A stretch of DNA of 64,000 nt from Hedera helix (taxonomy: Eukaryota > Streptophyta > Magnoliopsida > Apiales > Araliaceae). Position numbers and translations under genes: made by a program. The DNA is taken from the NCBI GenBank assembly GCA_947179155.2, contig OX359278.1:25863797-25927796 (forward strand), read 5' to 3'. Below the pieces are notes generated by a model. That model was not told where the DNA came from. It searched no databases and worked only from the letters and a program-made list of their open reading frames with translations. Each line of letters begins with the position of its first letter. Within the stretch, counting starts at the first letter, position 1. Below, piece after piece: positions 33,862 to 47,040 of this stretch.

Positions 33862-36600
33862 GTGTAAGACCCCGAATTTTATGAAATATAAAATTTAATT
33901 TTTTTCCATATATTTTTTCATGAAACAGTAAATGGTTAAACTAATGAAATTGAAAGTTAAGGATGTTATGTGCAAATTTTATTTTGTTGGAAAATATTCT
34001 TTTTATCGGGAAATATTTGGGTCGTACGACGGCGCCGAAATAACTAATTATTGGTGGACCCCACAACGGAATATTTGTTGGATATAGAAAACGACAGAAG
34101 TAACCTTTTTAAGTAAAAACAATCAACGGTGTTAACTGTTAAAATACCGGTGATAAAAGAATAGTAGCATACGGTAATTTATGGTATTTTACTGTAGCAC
34201 GCGGTACTCTATAGTAGCACACAGTATTGCACAGTATTCATCAATAATTGTTGTTGTACAGTATTTTGTATTATTGATTTAATAATTGTCATTACACTGT
34301 ATTTCATATCATTGATTTAATAATTGTTGGTGCACTGTAGTTTAAAATTATTGAACCTAATAATTGTCACAGTAGCAAATACCTTGTAATTTATATTATT
34401 AAATTAATATTAATCTGTAACGTGTTTATTATTATTGAATTATTGTTGTAGCATTATTTTATTTTATATGTTAGACCCACATGAAGAATAAATATAAATA
34501 AATAAATAAAATTAATTAATTAATTAATTATTATTTTAACGTGAATAGTAACGTGAATAGTAACATGTGGGACACATGTGGGGCCCATATGAGAAATGAA
34601 TTGCAAATTGAAAATGTGCTGAAGAAAGTTTGGTGAAGCAGCCAAGCGGCTGCTAATTTCTTTGACTGGCGTGCTGCCACCTACCACGTATAGTGCCCTT
34701 ATTTCTCCTATAAATAGCTTGTTCAACTGAATAGAAAAATCACACCTAAAACATAAAATTTTTCTATAAGAATTTTATGAGTTTTCTCTGAGAATAGTAA
34801 GGTTATTTTGAGTGTTTGAAAGCCAAAAGGAGTGCAGGAATTTTTCAAGCAAGTCTTTTATTAAAGAGTAGTAATTTCACAAATCTTCATTTAGAAGACT
34901 CTTCTTTGAGAATATTCATTTTTAAAAGCTTTCTTTGGAAGATTTATTCTGGAATATTATTTTAAAAACTATTTTAAAGTTGTTATATTATACTACAAAA
35001 ATTATGTTAAATATATATAATTTTGATAGTTCACATTATACGAGTTATCATACAATTTTGAAATTCATATGTGGTAATTACTAATTTTATTATAAATATA
35101 TAGGTTGATCAACCTCATTTAAATCAATATCCAGTCACGTGTTAAGGTAAGGAATGTCATTTTTTTTCCTTATTTGTAAGGAATATCATCTTCTTTCATA
35201 TTCTAACTTACTACGGTAAGGGGTATCATTCTTTTCATCATCATAAATGGATATTATGTTCTTTATTACTGGAAGGGATTATCATTCTTTGATTCTCGAA
35301 AATAATATCGTTTCTTTCTTGTGCCATTTATTTTCATGTATTAAATTGTGGGAATCACCTTACGGCGCGGATTACCGCCTGTTGGTGAATAACCTTTTGT
35401 ATTCATTCCTTATTAATCTCTGAGAATAACCTTATGGTGCGGATTACCTCCTGTTTGGTGAATAACTCTTTGTATTCAAATTGATAGGAATAACCTTACG
35501 GCGTGGACTACCGCCTGTTGGTGAATAACCCTTTTTATTTGTCTCGTGTGAAAATAATTTGTCTACATGAATTATCACATGACACTTTTATTCCATATTC
35601 ATTTATAATATCATTTTCTTTCATATTCGTAAATGTTATTATTTTCCTTTATAATCATAAGGAATACCACATTTTTCATCTTCCATTATTTAAACTTACT
35701 ATGATAAGGGATATTAATTTCCTTCACTTTTTGTTAATCAAACCTGCTACGGTAAGGTATATTATTTTCTTTCATACTCCTAAATCGAAACTTATTATGG
35801 AACTATTGCTTCTATAATTCCTGAAAATATTATATGTTCAATAATAGTTGAACTTCATTATTTCAACTGAACCTTCCTATTTTCTGAACCTTTCTATTGA
35901 ACTGTAACCGTTATTCTGAACGCTATTGAATATCATTTTTAAAATTTCACTCCACATCATGTTGACAATTTGGACATTATTTGAATCTACACAAAGTAAA
36001 CTTCCGATACTTATTGTTTATCCTGTTTCTTCTGTTCATCATTTCTATCACTGTTATTTGATGGGACACAGATGCAATATAATTCTTGAACTGATGTTAG
36101 GTTAAAGGCGATATAATAGGTTAAAGGCGATACATCTGTTCGGTGTCTTTTATGGCACGTGGTGAAAGTTCTCTTTGGCCCGTAGTGCATAGATGAACTG
36201 TTGTTTGGTATGATAATGACCAAAGGCTGAATCTGGTATAATCATGACCGTTGGTATTATATTGAAAGTTCTCTTTGGACCGTAGTGTATAGATGAACTG
36301 TTGTTTGGTATGATTATGACCAAAGACTGAATCTGGAATAATCATGACCGCTGGTGCTATATTGAATATCTTTGACCCGTAGTGCAAAGATGAACTGTTT
36401 ATTTGCATGATTATGACCAGAAACTATGATTTTTTATTATCCTGACTAATGGTATTTCAGATGATAAAAGTTGATGATGTTTTTACTAAAAAGAGAAGCG
36501 AGTGAACATTATAATCTGCATTATTTTTTTAATAGATTGCTCATTCCGCTGGTATTATTGATTTGAACATTGTTCAAGAATTTAACTGCAGTTTTTGATA
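33862..36600 (+). mobile_element. LTR-like segment in plus orientation, family not matched
   Basis: Starts TGTAAGACCCCGAATTTTATG, has a TATA box at 34709-34716 (CTCCTATAAATAGCTTG) and later the ACTCCACATCATG type sequence that lies near the 3' part of the plus-strand LTRs here. The right end is not resolved; 36600 is approximate. Repeated phrases on CTACGGTAAGGGGTATCATT and GAATAACCTTACGGCGTGG occur at 35200-35530. No coding domain is visible. Confidence 0.45.
36165..36420. repeat. Tandem repeat, about 100-bp unit, 2.5 copies
   Basis: CTCTTTGGCCCGTAGTGCAT at 36171 recurs at 36271 and, shortened, near 36370. Each copy is followed by AGATGAACTGTT and a GATTATGACC phrase. The ORFs across it are a by-product of the repeat. 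Confidence 0.85.
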
Positions 36601-38515
36601 TAAACCTTGTAGTCTATTGTATTCTATCAAGAACTCAACTGTTGAAGGCTAATGATAATTTATTTGTCATTATCTTAGTCATGATTAACTTGAACTGTTA
36701 TTTATCATTACATAAACATTTATCTTATTAATGTCATTTCTCTTTAATTATTATTTAATATCAATTAAATAATAATTAATTAATTAATTAATTACCTCAT
36801 TTATTATTTAATATTAATTAAATACTAAATAATTATTTTATTAACTTTATCACCATTTAATTATTATTTAATATTAACTAAATAATTAATTAATTCTTTG
36901 ATTATCCTCATTTATTATTTAATATTAATTAAATAATAAATAATTATTTTATTAACTTTAAATTTCCTTTATTTACTATTTAATAGTAAATAATTAGTTG
37001 TTATCTTTATTTACCTTAATTATTATTTAATATCAATTAAATAACAATTAATAATATTAATGGCTTTTCTTTACATTATTTGTTATTTATTATTTAAATA
37101 ATAAATAAGTATAAATTGGAGTCCCAAATTAATTATATTAATTTTTAAAAATATTTTGACCCAGTTTGGACTTAAAAAATTCGACCTGACCCGAGTCACA
37201 AAGCCCAACCCGACCCGAAAAATAAAACAAAAAATGGCCATGAACAGTAATAGGGTCCCAACCCTATTTTGTTGTGCAAAAAACGGGCCCCTAAGCCCAC
37301 CCTTGGCAGAAACAAAACCCCCCCTTTTTTTTTCTTTAGATTTTCCAACTTTGGTTCCTTTGATTCAAACTTGCATAAAATGAAATCTACATATTCAAAA
37401 AATTCCAAATTTATTTTGTTAGCTTTGTTTAATGTTCTATAATATTTTATGGTTCGATCGCATTCTTAAAACAGTTTTTGACATAAAAATTAGGATCGAT
37501 CGACTAGCGTTTTAAAAACGACACATTTTGGTACAATGCCCCATAACTTGATCATTTTACCACATTTTTGGATGATACAAGTTAGGAACTTTTAAAACCT
37601 CTAATGCTATCAAACAAGCCATAGAATTCATAAAAATAACAATCACAACTTTAAACACAACACATCAAACCACCAGATCAAGCTTGGGTTTTTACCAGAA
37701 AGTATTTATATGCACTTTTCTTATACCAAATCACATAACCAACATATCAAAACATATGCTAAACATGTTTAACCATAAATCTTCATATATTTTATAGATC
37801 TAACATCATAGGTTCATAAAATAAACTGTGAACCACTAGAAATAAAATAAACTGTGAACCACTAGAAACACATTTTGACCATAAAAGACACTCTAAGCAT
37901 ATATAGACACAAAGATTAAATGAAAGCTAGGGTTTTGATCAAACTTTCCAACACAAATGCATACAAATACACACGTTAAACCCATTAAACCCTAGGTCTA
38001 TTAATCTAGCATGAATTTAAGCATAAAGAGTTTTGAAAAAGGTTTTATACTATAAAAATTATATATATAGCAAAGGAAAACATAAAACTAGGGTTTTATG
38101 AACTTCTATACCTCTTGGATTTAGTTGCTTGCTTTCTTTGCTTTTCAAAGTAGGAGATGAAATTGTTGGACTTCCTAGTACACCCCCAAGGCTGCCGAGA
38201 TCCTCCCCCCCAAGCAAACCTCTTGGTATTTATTTAACTATCTATCAAGAACTTTAAGTGGTCTCTCACACTTCTTTCCTAGCTTTTCTTTTTGCTATCA
38301 ACCTTTTTCTCTCTAACACTTGGTACATAAAATGACTAATGGATGAATGAAGAAGTGAGTATATTAAACTCCTATTAGTTGATATGTATACTTACAATAT
38401 ATGTAAGTATATACATCAACTCCCATCAAGCATAGGCCTACGAGCTTGCCATATTTCCTTGCTTCTTCCAACACAAACCAAGCTTCCAAGAGAAGCTACA
38501 AGGCTCCCCAAAATT

Positions 38516-38528
38516 CCCCCCCCCCCCC
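38516..38528. repeat. Poly-C run
   Basis: Thirteen C bases inside the LTR fragment. It could mark a lost polypurine-like tract but there is no coding context. Confidence 0.85.
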
Positions 38529-38602
38529 TCCCATCAACCGACCAAAGGGCCCCACTAACCCCCAAAATTGCTTCTTTTTTCTTTTCTTTTAATGCCTTAA
38601 TT

Positions 38603-38604
<2 letters not shown>

Positions 38605-38644
<40 letters not shown>
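38605..38644. repeat. (GT)20 microsatellite
   Basis: Uninterrupted GT run of 40 bases within the LTR fragment. Confidence 0.95.
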
Positions 38645-38647
<3 letters not shown>

Positions 38648-39353
38648 CACCAACACCACTCACCTTAGGCTAAGTCTTGGGCTAGAATTAAATTAATTCA
38701 TTGGGCTTTAACTAATAATTACATTGGGCCTTAATTAATTAAATAACTAGTCCTACAATTAATTCCAACATTGATTCTTATTGGGCTAACAATTAATTCA
38801 TACCAACTTTGGCCCTAACCTTAATTAGGTTCATGATTTGGGCCAAATTAATCTCTTCAATTCATATCACTCAATTAATTAGTGTTTGGATAATAATTAG
38901 GGTTTAGTAGCAATTAGGTTAGCCCTAATTCATTTCTTAACCCAATCGGCTCTATTAGGGTTTTCATTTATTAATTCATGGACTACTAATTTTAATAATT
39001 CATTTTTGGCCTCTCATGTCGCATTTGTCAAACTACCAATTAAAAACACATTGAAGCTTAATTAAATGCAAGATTAACAAAACACATAATCCAATTAGAT
39101 TTGCTAAACACAAAATCGAATGGACTATTACTTAGGGTTTCTAACGTATCGACCATCGATAATAAAAGTCTTAGGTTAGTCCACTAGTTTTAAAATAACC
39201 AACCAAGTGAACTTCCCTTTAATAAAACCCTCACAAACAAAGATATGATTACACATGAATGCACAACATATTAAACAAAAATTTAATTCACTTCATTGAT
39301 AAATATTTCCTAAATATATTTACAATGTGACGTAATATTCGCAGTCATTACAC

Positions 39354-39754
39354 GAGAAGTCCTACAGATGAAAGAAACAGTCAAACGAAAGAAAAGTGTT
39401 TTCTCGTGAATAGTGTTTTTACACGTTTTTTGAGAAAAAATTTTATTGACTGTTACGTATTTTTAAAGCTTGGGAATGATGATTCTTGAAACAGAATATC
39501 AATTTGACAGACACATTTCGCTCGAGGGCCTAGGTTATTTCCTAGGATTTAGACCCTAGGGTTTAGGGTTTAACTTCTTTTCAATTTTTGAAAAAAAAAT
39601 TTTATTCTCCTTTTACTTGGTAAGGTTGGATACTCGTACCAAAACACAAAAATAAACATCAACGAAGATTCCATAACACATATAAGATATAATTCAATCT
39701 TTTTTATTCATATAAAGTCAGATTACAACTATCTCAGAAGTTCAGAATATTGCA
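39354..39754 (-). repeat. E3 3' LTR, U3-start fragment
   Basis: On the element strand it starts TGCAATATTC after a purine tract, and runs 401 bases until the inserted LTR ending at 39353. Confidence 0.7.
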
Positions 39755-39770
39755 TTCACCCCTCCTTAAA
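39755..39770 (-). other. E3 polypurine tract
   Basis: The element strand reads TTAAGGAGGGGTGAA directly before TGCAATATTC, the same context as in E1 and E2. Confidence 0.75.
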
Positions 39771-39834
39771 AGAATTTTGTCCCCGAAATTAACTTACACA
39801 ATTAAGAAAATAAATATGGATATTATATTGTCAT

Positions 39835-40328
39835 TTTATCTTCTAATTCTCACGTTTCTTCTTCCACGGATTAATTTCTCCATATGACATTGACTGAAGG
39901 TATGACCTTGTTTCACAAGACTTATTCCTTCCTATTAATAATTTTAACAGGAATCTCCTTGGTCTGGATTGGTTCGTAGCTAATGAGATGTTTGTAGTCG
40001 GGTTTATAGGGGCGCAATACTGAAACATCAAATACATTATGTATATATTCTAGTTCTGGAGGTAAGGCTACTTCATAAGCTACCTCACCTATTTTTCTTA
40101 ATATCTTGAATGGTCCTATAAACATTGGACTCAATTTTCCTTTCTTCCAAAATGAATCTTCCCTTTCCAGGGAGATACTTTCAGGAAAACATGATTATCG
40201 ACTTCAAAGTCTATCTTTTGTCGATGTAGATCGGTATATCTCTTCTGTCTTTCTTGAGCAGCTAGTAACCTCAATTGAATTATTAGAACTACCTCTGCTA
40301 TTTGTTGAACCAATTCTGGACCAAGCAT
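39835..40328 (-). pseudogene. E3 integrase C-terminus with chromodomain remnant
   Basis: Reads LGPELVQQIAEVVLIIQLRL, then FLKVSPWKGKIHFGRK, and in another frame [40 protein letters not shown] and IPVKIINRKE. The last part (to about 39835) gives EEET, a stop, then ELEDKM, the end of a chromodomain. A frameshift lies near 40132. Confidence 0.8.
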
Positions 40329-41411
40329 ATTTCACTCATCGACTTCATCCTAACACATCGGTGTTCTACACTTCCTTCCATATAGGGCTTCATATGGCGG
40401 CATTCCTACACTAGCGTGATAACTATTGTTGTAGGCAAATTCTACCAGAGGTAAGTGGTCTTCCCAACTTCCACCAAAATCCATCATATAAGCTCTCAAT
40501 ATATCATCTAAAGTTTGGATAGTCCTTTCACTTTGACCATCAGTTTATGGGTGATAAGCAGTACTCATTCTCAATTGTGTGCTAAGATGTTCTTGAATAC
40601 TTTTTCAAAAGTTTGATGTGAACCTTGGATCTCTATTAGACACAATTGAAACTGGTACACCGTATCTAGAGATAACCTCCTTAATATATAACTTGTCTAG
40701 TCGGTCTAAGGTGAACTAGACCTTGATTGGTAAAAAGTAAATTGACTTAGTTAGTCGATCCACTATTACCCAAATGGCATCATAACCCTTCTGTGTGGTT
40801 GGAAGGCCTACTACAAAATCTATTGTAATATGCTCCCATTTTTACTCTAAAATTTCCAAAGGTTGTAACAACCCACTTGGCCTTTGATGCTCAGCTTTAA
40901 CTCGCTGATATGTCAAGCACCTACTAACGAATTCAGCCACCTCTCTTTTCATGTTTGGCCACTAGAAATGTTGACTTATATCTTTGTACATTTTGTTACT
41001 GCCAGGGTGTATTGAAAACTTAGTACTATGTGCGTATGACATGATCTCTTCCTTGAGCTCTTGAACTGAAGGAATTAAAATTCTAGATTTAAATCTAATG
41101 ATTCCCTCCTTGTTCATCTTGTATTTGCCGTCTATAGTCACTGTTAACTTCAGCTTCTTATAATCTCCATCTTTTTCTTGGATTTCCTTAATTTTACCCA
41201 ATAATGTTGAGTGATCCTCCATTACGAACAATTTTCTCATCGAGATTGAAGGAACTCTCACCTCTATGTCGAGTCTAGTGAACTTTTTGATCAACTCATC
41301 TTGAGTTGTTAGCACATTTAGTTTCTCTTGATTATTCCTACTCAAAGCATCTACAACGACATTGACTTTCCCTAGATGATACAAAATCTCACAATCATAA
41401 TCATTTATCAA
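40329..41411 (-). pseudogene. E3 integrase zinc region and core, decayed
   Basis: The open part 40962-41411 covers the RNase H end ([20 protein letters not shown]) and the start of the integrase zinc region (HSTKFSIHPGSNKMYKDISQ). The core to 40329 can be read in pieces ([20 protein letters not shown], SNRDPRFTSNF-type, [17 protein letters not shown]) across stops. Confidence 0.75.
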
Positions 41412-41740
41412 TTCTAGCCATCGTCTTTACCTCGTATTCAACTCCCGTTGTGCGAAAATATATTTCAAACTATTGTGATCGGTATAAATTTCACACTTCT
41501 CTCCATACAAGTAATGCCTCCATATCTTTAAAGCAAATACTACTGTCGTTAATTCTAGATCGTGAGTAGGATACCTTAACTCATAATCCTTTAGCTGTCT
41601 AGAAGAATAAGCTATTAATGCCATGTTGTATTAGAACACAACCTAATCCTTTATGTGAGACATCATTGTAGACTACAAGACCTCCATTATTATCAGGTAG
41701 TGATAATATTGGTTCCTCACTTAGCCTCTCTTTAGCTCTT
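41412..41740 (-). pseudogene. E3 RNase H, decayed
   Basis: [39 protein letters not shown] and [12 protein letters not shown] are readable in 41427-41624. The upstream VVYNDVSHKGLG-type block lies beyond a frameshift near 41625. Confidence 0.8.
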
Positions 41741-42691
41741 TAAAGCTCTCTTCGCATTTGTCCGTCCATACAAATTTCACTGTCTTCCTGGTTAAGCTGG
41801 TTAATGGGGTTGCTAACTTTGAAAAATCCTAATTAAAACATCTTTAGTATCCCGCTAAACCTAAGAAACTCCTTACTTCTGTTGTGGTCTTTGGTTGTTT
41901 CAAATTTATCACTACTTCTATCTTTGATGGATCCATTAAAATTCCATTCTTGCCAATCACATGAGCTAGGCACTTAACTTTCTCTAGCTATAACTCACAT
42001 TTTGAAAATTTAGCATAAAGTTGTTCCCTCCGTAAGGCTTCTATTTTCAAGTGTACAACATGTTCTTCTAGTGTCTTCGAGTATATGAGAATATCATCAA
42101 TGAACACTATAACATACTTGTCTAAGCAAGAGCTAAAAACCCTATTTATCAAGTCCATGAATACTGCTAGTGCATTCATTAATCCAAAGGACATCACTAA
42201 AAACTTGTAATGTCCATAACGTGTTCGAAACACTGCCTTTGGCATATCTTCCTTTCTAACCCTTAGTTGATGGTTACTCGATCGTAGATTAATCTTAGAG
42301 AAGTAATATGCTCCTTTGAGTTGATCAAACAAGTCATCAATCATAGGTAATTGATACTTATTCTTAATGGTTAATTTATTGAGTTCACGATAATCAACAT
42401 ATAATCTTAAAGTTCCATCTTTTTCTTGACAAACAACACTGGTGCTCCCCATGGAGAAACACTTAGTTGAATGTATTTCTTATCTAGCAGTTATTGTAAT
42501 TGTACCATCAACTCCACAAGCGCCATTCTATATAGAGCCTTCAAAATAGGTGCTGTTCCAGGAGTTAAATCAATAACGAACTTAATCTCCCTATCAGGCG
42601 AAAGATCGGGTAGATCATCAGGAAAGACATCCAAAAACTTTCTAACCACTGGTATTTGGTCTATATCCAACCCTTTCTGTTGGGTGTCCAC
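41741..42691 (-). pseudogene. E3 reverse transcriptase, decayed
   Basis: The protease-RT linker DIDQIPVVRKFLDVFPDDLP and TPGTAPILKALYRMA lie in 42491-42691, followed by a TAA. The block [39 protein letters not shown] and the active site [13 protein letters not shown] lie in 41988-42452. A frameshift falls near 42430 in the FVKKKDG block. The thumb region to 41741 is broken by stops. Confidence 0.85.
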
Positions 42692-42832
42692 GATATATGC
42701 TAAATAACCTTAACAACCCTTATGAAGTAATCCCTTTGCATGGTTTGCGGTTAGGCATTGGGATTTTCTCAGTGACTGACTTTCGTTAAAGACTGCTTTT
42801 GATTTGGACGTCGTTAGAAGTTTAACGCACTT

Positions 42833-43439
42833 TTATTGACAATCAATCATCACTTGGTTATTGGTTAACCAATCCATGCCTAGAATTACATCAAATTTCC
42901 CTAATTGGACTGGAATAAGATTGACTCTCAACTTATGACCCTTGATCACTATGCAACAACCTCTTAATATGTTATTAACAGGTATTAATTCTTTATTAGC
43001 AATCTCTATTATTAAGGGACTTTCTAATAATTCAATAGGCTTATTTAGTTTCTTAGCAAATTTATGAAAAATAAAAGAACAAGTAGCACCCGAATCAAAT
43101 AGCACATAAACACTTATGATGTTGATCAAAATGATACCCGACACGACGTCTTGAGGTGATATTATATCTCCCACGAACATGTTAAAATGTCCTTGTTGTT
43201 GGATGACCTGGGTTAGTTGTTGGGGTAGATTTGTTGACATTGTCCCTTCTGACGTTTCCTCCTTTCTTGGGGCACAACTTTGTTTGATGTCTCGTGGCTC
43301 CACAATTAAAGCAAATATATTTCTTAGGGTTAGGGCATGCGTTTGCTAAGTGTCCCTCTTGTTTGCAATTGTAGCAAACATTCTTCCCTTTTAAACACAC
43401 TCCTAAGTGATTTTTTCGGCATTTTTTGCATGGGTCCAT
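42833..43439 (-). pseudogene. E3 gag zinc knuckles and protease, decayed
   Basis: Knuckles CKKCRKNHLGVC, CYNCKQEGHLANAC and CFNCGATRHQTKLC are all intact (43182-43439). A frameshift near 43240 leads into the protease with VLFDSGATCSF and FDVILGMDWLTNNQVMIDC (42833-43303). Confidence 0.88.
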
Positions 43440-44253
43440 TGATTTCTTCTTATTCTCCCCTCTTTGTTGGGAGTTTCTCCCACCACCGAACTTTCTTTTA
43501 TTATTCCTTCCACCATTTCCCCTTTATGACTACCTCCCTCATTGCCCTTTTTATTATTTTTTTTTTTTTTTAAATTTTTCATGGCTTCGCTGCTACCTTC
43601 GGCAATGATAGCCTTCTCAAGGATTTAAGAGAAATCCTCTAGCTATAACACAACTAACTTGTTATATATCCAAGGTTTAAACCTTCTAGTTTTACGCTCG
43701 TCCGATTAAATTCTGAGGCATATTAGGGAACAATCATGTCCCTTTGTTTCAAGTTTAAAAACTGAACCTCCATACAGTTCTTTATACTTCTTGAGAAAAA
43801 TTTCTCGAAGAATATACCTTTGAACTTTTCCTATGGTACAACACCTTCACCTGCAGGGGCTTGGTTTTCTTCCCATCATAAGTTAGCCTCATCCTACATT
43901 GGGTAGGTGGCAAACTTAGTCTTTTTATCCTCATCAACCTCTGTTATGTCAAAGGCTTTTTTAATTTCTTTTATCCAACACTGAGCCTCTATAGGCTCAG
44001 CGGTTCCCTTGAATTTGGGAGATACTACATTCTTGAAGTCTTTAAACAAGACTTTATGTGGATGTGGTTGTGGTGGTGGTGCATGTGGTTGTGGTTGTGG
44101 GGGTGGTGGTGTAACATTGGTTGCTACTCGAGTATCTAAAGCTCCTATTAACTTATCTGTGAATTATTACATAGGATCGGGAGCCTAGATCTCACTTTCA
44201 CTCTTAACACTTGTCATTGCTGTTGCCCTTGTTCATGGTTTTGGTGGTGCCAT
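43440..44253 (-). pseudogene. E3 gag N-terminal region, decayed
   Basis: Start ATG at 44253 (MAPPKP...), a Pro/His-rich leader coded by GGTGGTGGT-type plus-strand sequence near 44040-44110, then a broken gag core to the knuckles. The ATG is preceded by TTTTATTTAG, a 3' splice-site-like context. Confidence 0.7.
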
Positions 44254-44459
44254 TTCTCTAAATAAAATGAAAGGCACGTGTAAATATGAAAGCATTAATA
44301 ATTGCGAGACATATTCCTTAAACAAACTTCTTATATATTGAATTTTCACAGTACAATATTCGAGTAATAAAAATCACATTACAACTATTAACACCCCTTA
44401 TAAAAATGGGATTGCTAATTTACAATATTTAAAGTATACTAATATATTACAAGTCCTTC

Positions 44460-45033
44460 GATTACGACTAGAGCTTCCTAGCCTTCTTACAGACCTTGTG
44501 GATCATGCTAATCATCACAGATCTGTTGATATCATACCCCATATCTCTAACTGGTGAAGGAAAATCATTTATTTTTTCTTGGAGTTTGAAGTATGATGTA
44601 CAACAGGCCTATTTAACTTGACCACGATCCTCTTGTAGTCGAATTACTTTCTCTTGGGAAGCATCCAACTAAAGTTGTAGTTAGTGGCTTCTCTTACCCT
44701 TGTCCAACCATCTCCTTTCAAGTACTTCCATTACGTCACCAGTAGTTTTTACGTTTGCCTGCTTTTCTGCCTGTAGTGTTTCAATAAGCTCTTCTTGAGC
44801 TTCACCATATGCTAACATCTCAGCTGCATCTTCTTCCAACTCAACAATTATTTTAACGTAAGTTGGGAAGTCGATGACATCTTTATCATCATCCTCCTCT
44901 ACTTGGAGAACTTGAATAGCTTCACTACCATCGTGAGTTCCACGTCGTGGTTAGGCTCCTCATTATCAGATTCATCACTAAAGTGCTTGCTAGGATCACT
45001 TTCGTTGCCCAAATCTTTAGCGTTGACTTCCAT
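44460..45033 (-). pseudogene. E3 extra ORF upstream of gag, remnant
   Basis: ATG at 45033 begins an acidic stretch (MEVNAKDLGNESDPS-like, then Asp/Glu-rich). Glu/Gln/Leu-rich coding consistent with a coiled coil follows, but stops interrupt all frames. Its position between PBS and gag matches that of the E1, E2 and E5 ORFs. The upstream context is AAACAG then ten bases and the ATG. Confidence 0.55.
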
Positions 45034-45232
45034 GATATCTAGTCTGTTTATATAAGCTATTTCTATAACAGAATTTTGACTTTTAATTATTATATTTCTT
45101 TTACATAATGTCTTTTATGTAATTAAGATTTACTAACATCTTTTAATTATATATAGACTCTTCACAAGTCCATTTAACTTAATTCATCAGATTATATCCT
45201 AAAGTACTCGTTACTTTAGAGCTACAATCTAC

Positions 45233-45245
45233 AGCTCTGATACCA
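45233..45245 (-). other. E3 primer binding site (tRNA-iMet)
   Basis: TGGTATCAGAGCT on the element strand, three bases from the LTR end at 45249. Confidence 0.92.
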
Positions 45246-45248
45246 ACC

Positions 45249-47040
45249 TGTGATGCCCCCAAATCACTATACTTTCTATAGCTAATCTGGAGTTCACTAT
45301 AAATGTTAAGTCATTAGGTATATAGATGATTTCCTTTATTCATAAACAAAATTCTCATCTTAATTCTCAAATATCTTTCATCATTTCATACTAAGTCCTT
45401 ATAATCAATGCAAGGGACTTAATACTCATTTCAAATACTTTACATATTCTAAGATTCACGACATTAAATCATTAGGACGGTTTTTGGGAACAAAGAATCT
45501 CGTGATGCATGTTTGTATCTTCATTTGTGAAAAATATTTGCATCTTTATCCGTCACAAATGTTTGTATCTTTGTCTAGTGCAAAATTCTCTTTCCGTACA
45601 GAACATACCCAACTAGTTAAAACCCTCACTCGAAACACATTTGGTTATAGTGATATCTCTTCATATCAATAATCCTACTTATCTGGATTCAAAATAGTGA
45701 TAACAAGCTTGTACTTGGGTCCGAGGAACTTAACGATGAATTTGACCATTTAACATCAATTAGTCCTATCTCGGATGTGTACAATACTCATAATGTTATT
45801 TACCATCCTCATTCTGATAAGTACTTAATATCAATATTGTGTTAATGTTTAACAATTCTAAGTTCAATCAAAGTAAAGACGTATAACATGAGTTGATGAT
45901 AATAAGATCATTTCATTGATAATAATAATATTCGATTTCATGTGTGAGATTTGTTCTTATTACAAAACGTCATTATGACTACAATTAAGAATAAATAAGG
46001 AAAACAGTAAACTAGTCTACGCATTTCTTCTTTTCTTTCTTCTTTGAGCCGGAGCTCTTAGGTATATCTACAAAAGGGTGAGCTAAAAATGCTCAGCAAG
46101 TCTTAAACATATAGCATATAAGTGAACTCACACCGATATGGATTGAAAAGATTTATAGCACAACAATTGATATCACAAATGTTTTAATATAGCAAAACTG
46201 AGTGGTGGTTAGACCTTGAATTGTTCGTTTGTCTTTCGACTTAGAACCATACAGTGGACATAGAAAGGGGATCAACCTACCGACATCCTATGTTATGCAT
46301 AACATACACTACACTGGACTAATCATTAAAATGTTACATATTCATTCATCTCAGTTTACTTCACAAGTTAGGATCACCCCAAGACTACTTGGTTTGATAA
46401 AATAAAGCATGGTTGGAAATATATCATGAAGGAATATTTCATTTCTCAAGTTATGCCGAAAAAGAAGCAATAACTTTCATATCAAAGATTTATAACACAT
46501 TTTTGTACAAGATGTATAAATCACATAAAAAGCAAGTAAACAAAGGTTAATAGTAAAAAACTTGTCTTGAAACTATTTTAGGGTTTTTTTTATAAAACGT
46601 TTAGAAGCCTATATAAAGGTTACACATATATTATCATTAGTTTATCAAAGTTTACCTTTGAATAAGTGTGTTTATAACTAATAGACTATTTTCATTAGTG
46701 GAATCATTTCGTTAAGTAAAACTCAAAATCATATTTTTAAGCCCTAAAATCCAAATGGTTCCTTAATATTTTTTAGCTTCGACCTCTTTTATGGTAATAG
46801 CCATAACTTTCTTATACGAAAATATTTTTGAGTAATTCTTGAGTCTAAATTTCTTAGAATTGCATGATCTACAACTTGATTTCAGGTTTCTAAGGCATAT
46901 TCAGACTTTAAGTTTTCAAAAATTTGCTAAAACAGTCAGTATGCTTTACTTCAATCAAAATCTATTGGGTTAACCATGTGAAACATGGTGCCACTAGCTT
47001 TAAGTTGTCAAGATATCATGTTATAAGACTTAATAATACT
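45249..47040 (-). repeat. E3 5' LTR, truncated
   Basis: In plus view it starts TGTGATGCCCCCAAATC. The right end (U3) is missing: at about 47041 the sequence turns into E2 LTR (ACAACCCTGATAAAGG). No long coding region is present. Confidence 0.8.

Larger units (their letters stand above)
36601..39353 (-). mobile_element. LTR fragment, E1-like family, right piece
   Basis: In plus view it has the AT-rich palindrome stretch (36700-37120), a GACCCG-type GC island (37155-37300), the GGTTCGATCGCATTC block (37450-37540) that pairs with 1608 and 4250, and the terminal AATATATTTACAATG ... GCAGTCATTACA. The end is like the E1 LTR edge GATCATTACA at 5664. It is followed directly by E3 LTR sequence, so it was inserted there. 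Confidence 0.65.
39354..47040 (-). mobile_element. Element E3: degenerate chromovirus, minus strand
   Basis: Internal region 39755-45248 between a fragment of the 3' LTR (39354-39754) and a truncated 5' LTR (45249-47040). It has the same gene order as E1, more stops and frameshifts than E1, and a tRNA-iMet PBS. The two LTR pieces cover different parts of the LTR, so their divergence cannot date it. It lies inside the nest in the E2 3' LTR. Confidence 0.85.

Noticed and set aside
36011..36408. Overlapping minus-strand ORFs of 70-95 codons
   Set aside because: They are open because of the 100-bp tandem repeat; no domain or conserved start.
39550..39573. CCCTAGGGTTTAGGGTTTAA, telomere-like
   Set aside because: Only two TTTAGGG units inside an LTR fragment; too short for an interstitial telomere array.
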